38,866 bases of DNA from positions 116,374 through 155,239 of the forward strand of contig NZ_KB899637.1 of NCBI RefSeq assembly GCF_000378405.1, given 5' to 3'. Source of the DNA: Succinimonas amylolytica DSM 2873. Its GTDB lineage: Bacteria; Pseudomonadota; Gammaproteobacteria; Enterobacterales; Succinivibrionaceae. The position numbers and the translations under genes were made by a program. The notes under the pieces are model-generated. The model was not told the origin of the DNA, made no database searches, and was given only the letters and a program-made list of their open reading frames with translations. Below, piece after piece: positions 34,553 to 38,866 of this stretch (within the stretch, counting starts at the first letter, position 1; every line of letters begins with the position of its first letter).

Positions 34553-34568
34553 AAGAAAACGTTTTCTT
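34553..34568. promoter_or_regulatory. Perfect 16-bp palindrome AAGAAAACGTTTTCTT, LacI-family-like operator
   Basis: The central CG and A/T-rich arms match the operator style of LacI/PurR/GalR repressors. It lies 27 bp ahead of the acetyltransferase start codon, close to where transcription would begin. No such repressor gene is in the window. Confidence 0.55.
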
Positions 34569-34595
34569 TCTTTTTTCCCGGTGCAGGAGGTCTGT

Positions 34596-35165
34596 ATGGC
34601 ATATGGAAAATCTCCGGATGTTGAGGAGGAGTTCGAATTCAATTTGATGGGGGAGGATATTATCAAGGCCAAGGAAAAGGCCTTTGCTCTCTGTCTGCGC
34701 ATTAATGAGACCGGTCCTCTCAAGTTCAAGGAATATACGGCTCTTTTGAAAAAGCTTCTGGGATCCGTGGGGAACGGGGTCTTCATCGAGCCGCCGTTTA
34801 ACTGCAGTAACGGCAAGAACATTCACGTGGGGGGCGACTTTCTGGTTGGCAGCAATGTAACCATTTCCGATGAGGCGCCGGTATATATCGGAGACTACTG
34901 CGTTATCGGTCCCAACACTCTGATTACCACTGTATCCCATCCTCTGTCTCCGGCACAGCGCCGGGAGCATGTGGCCACGGCTATTTCCATCAGAATAGGG
35001 AATGACGTCATGATCGGCGCCAATGCGGTAATTCTTCCGGGAGTTACCATCGGCAATAATGTTATCGTGGCGGCCGGAGCTGTAGTTACCAAGGATGTTC
35101 CTGACAACTGCATGGTAGGCGGTATTCCGGCCCGGATTATGAAAAACCTGCCGGATGATACCTGA
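34596..35165 (+). CDS. Sugar O-acetyltransferase, maltose/galactoside acetyltransferase type
   Basis: The start ATG 34596 with AGGAGG six bases ahead gives 189 residues; the frame extends upstream to 34509 without a site. An N-terminal helical segment (AFALCLRINETGPLKFKEYTALLKKLLGSVG) is followed by a left-handed beta helix with ISDEAPVYIGDYCVIGPNTLITTVSHPLSP, carrying the catalytic His of the Maa/LacA/NodL family, then IGNDVMIGANAVILPGVTIGNNVIVAAGAVVTKDVPDNCMVGGIPARIMK, the universal C-terminal block. It transfers acetyl from acetyl-CoA to a sugar hydroxyl. It seems to be a single gene under a LacI-type operator, which suits control by a sugar. Confidence 0.9.
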   Translation: MAYGKSPDVEEEFEFNLMGEDIIKAKEKAFALCLRINETGPLKFKEYTALLKKLLGSVGNGVFIEPPFNCSNGKNIHVGGDFLVGSNVTISDEAPVYIGDYCVIGPNTLITTVSHPLSPAQRREHVATAISIRIGNDVMIGANAVILPGVTIGNNVIVAAGAVVTKDVPDNCMVGGIPARIMKNLPDDT

Positions 35166-35376
35166 CAGGTTTTCCCGGTTTCATCGTTCGGTATCCGGGG
35201 CTATTTTTTGTTTCCGGGGGGCTTTTGCGGGGACGGAGGCCCCCCGGCCTTTTGGTGATTGCCGGTCTTCCGAGGCGTTCCCGTACTTCCGGAACAGGAC
35301 TCTTTTCCGGAAGTTCTGATCCGGAGGTTCTGGTCCGGATGTTTGGGGGTGTCCGGTTTTTTGATTCAGGTTTTCC

Positions 35377-36546
35377 ATGAAAATATTTTTTAAGGCGCTG
35401 TTATTTTTTCTGGCAGTTCTGGGCGCATTTCCGGGGCTTTCCGGCAGTGCCGCTGCTGCTTCTCCTCCGCTGGCGGTTTCCAATCAGTCGGAAACCGGGG
35501 TCTGCAGTGTCCGGATGTCTCCTGCGGGAGAGAACCTCTGGACCCGGAATCTGATAGGGGGCCTCCGGGAGTGTCTTTATCCCGGAAACCGGACCACTGT
35601 TCCATGGAATCCGGAATGGGCTGCTACCGAGGAATGGGATGTGGAGGTTCGCTATGCCGACGGCAGGACCTCAGTTTATGAGGTATACCTGAATCTGGTT
35701 CCCGGAATGAAGGTGGTGGCCGCTACCGATGATTTCTATCAGGCCTTTCCCGGGGATATAGACTGGGATGCCCTGCCCCGGATCAGCACCCCTGCGGAGG
35801 CTGTCCGGTATTTCCGGGAGGCTATGGAGGATTTGCCGGACTATATTCCGGTACGCTACGCCCGGGGGTTTCTGCCAAAGGCGGCGGATGTCCTTATGGG
35901 AAGCAATATATCATCATGGCAGACCGACGAAATATCCCGGGATAACGACGGCACCAGGGTGATTTACACGGTCAGATACTACCCGGGATACCGGGTAGCC
36001 CGGGCGTACCTTGCCGGAGATCTGTCCTTCCTTACGGAGGAGGAAACAGCGCTTTACCGGGTGGCAGCCTCTATTGCCGGGGAAGCCTGGGCTATTCCCG
36101 GGGAACTGGAGCGCGAGCTTTTCATTCACAACCGGATTATTGCCATGACCCGGTATCAGCAGGCGGTTTTTACCCCCGGAATTCTGGCTGGTCCGGAAGT
36201 TTCTGCCATAGGAGCGCTCCTGTACCGCCGGGCGAACTGTCAGGGATTTTCTGATGCCTTCAATATGCTGGGACTGATGTCAGGCCTCCGGACGGGAATG
36301 TGGGGCGGTTTCGTGAACGGCGCGCCGCATTCCTGGAATATCATTGAAATCAATGGCAGAAGCTATTTTGTAGATGTCACCAACGACCAGCCTGAGGCAC
36401 TTAGAAGGAAAAGCGGCGGCTGTTTATATTTCAATGCCACCCGGGACATCATGAAAAAAAGACGCTATACCTGGAACCGGGCGCAGGAGACCGGTCTTAT
36501 AATCCCGGAGCACCCGGACCGGAACTATATCTGCGGCTTCCGGTAA
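35377..36546 (+). CDS. Secreted transglutaminase-like (papain-fold) protein
   Basis: The protein has 389 residues with a Sec signal peptide (MKIFFKALLFFLAVLGAFPG, cleavage near SAAAA). A small N-terminal beta module (about 32-105, VSNQSETGVCSVRMSP to YEVYLNLVPG) is of the kind often found in front of extracellular enzymes in gut anaerobes. The C-terminal transglutaminase-like core has the full triad: Cys288 in RRANCQGFSDAF, His318 in GAPHSWNII and Asp333 in SYFVDVTND. Such bacterial proteins are cysteine proteases or peptidoglycan/peptide-acting enzymes; the substrate is unknown. The ribosome binding site is poor (CAGGTTTTCC). Confidence 0.82.
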   Translation: MKIFFKALLFFLAVLGAFPGLSGSAAAASPPLAVSNQSETGVCSVRMSPAGENLWTRNLIGGLRECLYPGNRTTVPWNPEWAATEEWDVEVRYADGRTSVYEVYLNLVPGMKVVAATDDFYQAFPGDIDWDALPRISTPAEAVRYFREAMEDLPDYIPVRYARGFLPKAADVLMGSNISSWQTDEISRDNDGTRVIYTVRYYPGYRVARAYLAGDLSFLTEEETALYRVAASIAGEAWAIPGELERELFIHNRIIAMTRYQQAVFTPGILAGPEVSAIGALLYRRANCQGFSDAFNMLGLMSGLRTGMWGGFVNGAPHSWNIIEINGRSYFVDVTNDQPEALRRKSGGCLYFNATRDIMKKRRYTWNRAQETGLIIPEHPDRNYICGFR

Positions 36547-36734
36547 CGGCTTTTCCCGGGGCGGGAAGGATCTCCGGTGAGAGTGCTTTCACCTTCATGA
36601 AGGGGCCGCGGGAATTTCTTTTATCCGGAGAACAGGGATTACCGGGGCCGGGGGTACAGAATAAAAATGCCTTTTCGGCCCGGAGCAATAGGGATTAATG
36701 AGGCCGCTCCGGAATTTTCAGATTTCCGGTGTAT

Positions 36735-36779
36735 TATAATGCGCTACCGGCCGTTCCTGCGTCCTGAAACGGCCGGTTA
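36735..36779 (+). promoter_or_regulatory. Promoter -10 and leader hairpin of the gene at 36841
   Basis: TATAAT at 36735-36740 is followed at once by a perfect 10-bp hairpin ACCGGCCGTT/AACGGCCGGT (36746-36777), which would form the very 5' end of the mRNA. There is no T-run, so it looks like a protective or regulatory leader rather than a terminator. The rest of 36547-36840 shows nothing else. Confidence 0.5.
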
Positions 36780-36840
36780 ATCTTCAGGAACCGGAAAAGG
36801 ATCCGGAAAGTGACAAAAGCTCCATTTTGTAAGGATTTTT

Positions 36841-37725
36841 ATGAATGATGCGTCCCTGCCCATGCTTGAACATTTTGATTCCTTTCGCAAACACTACTAT
36901 GCCAGGCTTCAGACCGATGTTCCGGGGTTTGCGCTGGCGGCGGTTCCCATCCGGAACTTTCTGAAAAAAATCGTCGCTCAGGGGGGATTCTACATCCGGG
37001 TGCGCAGTGAATACATTCCGGCGATTGTGGCATCCGGACGTTTCAAGGGCTGTCTCGAAACGGATCATAGCACCCTTAATGGCGGGAGCCGGATTAGAAA
37101 GGAGTCCTGTCAGGCGCTGTTCGGCTGTGATCCTGCAAGGCTTAAGCCTGATGATTTCCCCAAATATGGCTATCTTTCCTGCGCGGATACTCTGACCAAT
37201 CTTCTGGTAACTGATGAAATGGCCTATCAGTACGGCGGAGCGGTTATCAGGCTTAAAAAGGACCGCTTTATGCACCGTACCACCATGACGGTGGGGGATT
37301 CGGTGAATTTCGGGAGGAGCTTCGGCATGGTGCCGGACCGGGTGGACGACATTCTTCCGGTAGGCGTGTTCGGTCTTAAAAACAGTATGGAGCGCCGGAT
37401 GCTGTTTCAGCCCAGGAATCCCGCCATGTGCTGGCATTACCTGGCCTCTAAAATTGCGGACGGCACCCTGAACACGGACAACTTCTTCCGGCTGGATGAG
37501 ATTATGGGCGGAGAGATTCCCATGTTTGAATTCTTTGAGCTCCAGTTTCACGGCCCCATCAGTATTGCGGAGGACGTGGAAAGAATAGATGTCTTTGACT
37601 ATAGGGAACAGGTGGAATCCCCGGAGCTTCAGGAAGCCGGGAAAAAGCTGGAAGCCCTGGGAATACCCTTCACTGCCAGCGCGGATTTTGAGGCGGCCTA
37701 TGAGGCTTTTCAGGTCAGAAAATGA
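36841..37725 (+). CDS. Uncharacterised protein, possibly DUF3626-related
   Basis: The protein has 294 residues, no signal peptide and no membrane segment. The region FYIRVRSEYIPAIVASGRFKGCLET (about 57-81), then FGCDPARLKPDDFPKYGYLS and YGGAVIRLKKDRFMHRTTMTVGDSVNF, recalls DUF3626-type proteins (a conditional-ligand region with R.S...G...FET and KYGYL). In that group an ADP-ribosyltransferase-like fold has been suspected, but I cannot confirm the family here. The remainder has acidic and aromatic stretches (IPMFEFFELQFHG). AAGGATTTTT precedes the ATG. Alone in its own transcription unit. Confidence 0.6.
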   Translation: MNDASLPMLEHFDSFRKHYYARLQTDVPGFALAAVPIRNFLKKIVAQGGFYIRVRSEYIPAIVASGRFKGCLETDHSTLNGGSRIRKESCQALFGCDPARLKPDDFPKYGYLSCADTLTNLLVTDEMAYQYGGAVIRLKKDRFMHRTTMTVGDSVNFGRSFGMVPDRVDDILPVGVFGLKNSMERRMLFQPRNPAMCWHYLASKIADGTLNTDNFFRLDEIMGGEIPMFEFFELQFHGPISIAEDVERIDVFDYREQVESPELQEAGKKLEALGIPFTASADFEAAYEAFQVRK

Positions 37726-37769
37726 CAGTGATGAAGCCGGTTTCCGGAGTTTTGGGGAGACTTCCGGGA

Positions 37770-38048
37770 CTATGACCAGGAGTACCAGAGATATCCCAGG
37801 ATACCCAGATGCACGGCCAGGGAAAGGTAATTGGTAATCCTGAAGTAAATCTTTTCCCGGCTGGTCTTGTGATGAAAGAGGTCGCTTCCGACAATGGCTC
37901 CCAGGGCGCCCCCGAGAACGGCAAGGCCGAGGAGCCACTTTTCGGGTATCCGCCACCAGTTCTGCTTTGCCTTGAGCTTGTCCAGACCGTAGGCCAGAAA
38001 GGCCGCGGTATTCAGAATTCCGTACCACAGGATGAGAAAAGTCAGCAT
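37770..38048 (-). CDS. DUF1294 small membrane protein
   Basis: The protein has 92 residues. The ATG at 38048 (MLTFLILWYG) has GGAGA eight bases ahead; a TTG at 38063 would add five residues. It shows three or four hydrophobic helices with the family core WWRIPEKWLLGLAVLGGALGAIVGSDLFHHKTSREKIYF, where WRIPE, LGG..GA and HHKT are the DUF1294 signature. It sits in the inner membrane. No function is known; it is sometimes fused to a cold-shock domain in relatives, which is absent here. Convergent with the gene at 36841. Confidence 0.9.
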   Translation of the reverse strand: MLTFLILWYGILNTAAFLAYGLDKLKAKQNWWRIPEKWLLGLAVLGGALGAIVGSDLFHHKTSREKIYFRITNYLSLAVHLGILGYLWYSWS

Positions 38049-38731
38049 TCTTGCATTCTCCAAAAAAAGAATTCCGGGATAGCGGCTCCCGGATTAAAAA
38101 ACGGAGGGATTTTAATCTCCTTGCCGGATGGGAGCAACCTTTTACCGCAGGAAAATGGCGGACTTCTTCCCGTGGACTTCTCATAATTCCCTGAGGGCGC
38201 AAATTCTTCCGCCTGCTGTCCTGTTATTTTCTGCGCACTGTTTTTGGGGCGGGAAAATTTATTATCTGCGGGGCCAGAAATAGTTTGACTTTTTATAATC
38301 CTTTAAACATAGGTGTTTAATAGGTTATACACATCCCGAATTTTTCGGGGGCTTTTTATAGATGTTATCTTCTTAATATTTCCGCAATTCCATTGCTGAA
38401 AAAATTTAAGGTCTTGAAAATCAAAGGCTTCTTCTCATTGCTTATGAAAAAAGACTATAAAAGTGTCTAAATCATCAGTTGCTTTAAATGAAATATATAC
38501 CGGAATAGTTATATTTCATTGTAAAACGTTTTCAGGGGTTGTGGGGCAGACTATTTAAACGCTTTCTGAATTTAACATTTTTTCTGAAAACCGTTTCTAT
38601 GTTTACATCACAGATTCACAGAACTATAATGCAGCACCGGAGGCAGGGATACTGCCATTCCGGATAAATACCTAAAACGGTTTTCAGACCGTTTACAATA
38701 AAAAATATGTATTAGGTCTAAAGTCAGCACT
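38049..38731. other. 683-bp AT-rich gap with no gene seen
   Basis: It probably holds the DUF1294 promoter at its left end. Short AACCGTTT/AAACGGTT motifs recur near 38523, 38589 and 38676-38697; the last forms a hairpin AAACGGT/ACCGTTT. A single perfect DnaA-box 9-mer TTATACACA at 38325 is expected by chance. Nothing else is recognised. Confidence 0.45.
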
Positions 38732-38866
38732 TTAGGCCTTCTTAAATTTCCATGGCATTGCCTGCTCAAGAATAGTATTTCTTCTTTCATCAGACAGCGA
38801 TTCATCTTTCAGTTCGTCTCTGTGAATACCCATATATCTGAACAGAAATTCAAGGTAATCTTCCAG
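38732..38866 (-). CDS. C-terminal end of an unknown protein, cut by the window edge
   Basis: The last 44 codons of a minus-strand frame enter from the right edge and stop with TAA at 38732. The peptide LEDYLEFLFRYMGIHRDELK, then DESLSDERRNTILEQAMPWKFKKA, looks like real coding: amphipathic, charged, balanced codons. I cannot name the family. A short hairpin CTAAAG/CTTTAG (38716-38733) overlaps the stop, but the T-run behind it is weak. Confidence 0.55.
   Translation of the reverse strand: MEDYLEFLFRYMGIHRDELKDESLSDERRNTILEQAMPWKFKKA

Noticed and set aside
36784-38202. A 472-codon minus-strand open frame
   Set aside because: Antisense to the gene at 36841 and running over the DUF1294 gene in another frame; the encoded protein is Arg/Pro/His-rich and not family-like.

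Overview
The window reads as chromosome of an anaerobic gammaproteobacterium, most likely a relative of the Succinivibrionaceae/Aeromonadales. The evidence is the enteric-type pykA, fabA next to a LonH/YcbZ-type Lon protease (the order seen in E. coli), long-chain flavodoxin, dusC, yciA and tpiA/pfkA. These sit alongside the DXP-independent vitamin B6 genes pdxST under a MocR-type PdxR. The lineage is inferred from protein likeness only. No rRNA, tRNA, prophage or CRISPR array was recognised.

Layout. 1-604 holds a frameshifted IS4-type transposase remnant. 762-3125 holds a DUF2799-like lipoprotein and a MYG1-family protein, both on the minus strand. 3520-5157 is a chemoreceptor. After a gene-poor gap, 5955-8237 carries an unknown membrane-anchored protein, dusC and yciA, and a two-way terminator separates these from flavodoxin. 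9204-14067 is a metabolic block: pykA, then cysE-mutT, then tpiA-pfkA on the opposite strand. 14573-16895 encodes two envelope proteins (a lipoprotein and a DUF4105/Lnb-domain protein with a likely beta-barrel end). 17458-20152 is fabA plus the Lon-like protease.

20304-26164 is the most system-like region. A 995-residue protein with two WYL-like modules is translationally coupled to a small zinc ribbon, and it is divergent from an Eco57I/TaqI-type adenine methyltransferase that carries its own helix-turn-helix and no visible nuclease. A TfoX-N-domain protein follows. 26877-30254 is a duplicated accessory segment. Two secreted histidine-rich proteins share their promoter region, leader, signal peptide and terminator. 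They flank a full-length Rpn-family nuclease and a stand-alone copy of only its C-terminal part. The start site of that small ORF matches an internal start with a good ribosome binding site in the full-length gene, the arrangement described for Rpn nucleases with gene-within-gene antitoxins.

30377-33712 is pdxR facing pdxS-pdxT. 33832-38048 is a run of envelope and unknown genes: a DUF4367-like lipoprotein, a hexapeptide acetyltransferase behind a perfect LacI-type palindrome, a secreted transglutaminase-like protein, a protein possibly related to DUF3626, and a DUF1294 membrane protein. The right edge cuts a minus-strand gene of unknown function. Where a gene start differs from the longest possible frame, it was chosen from ribosome binding sites, signal peptides or family N termini.
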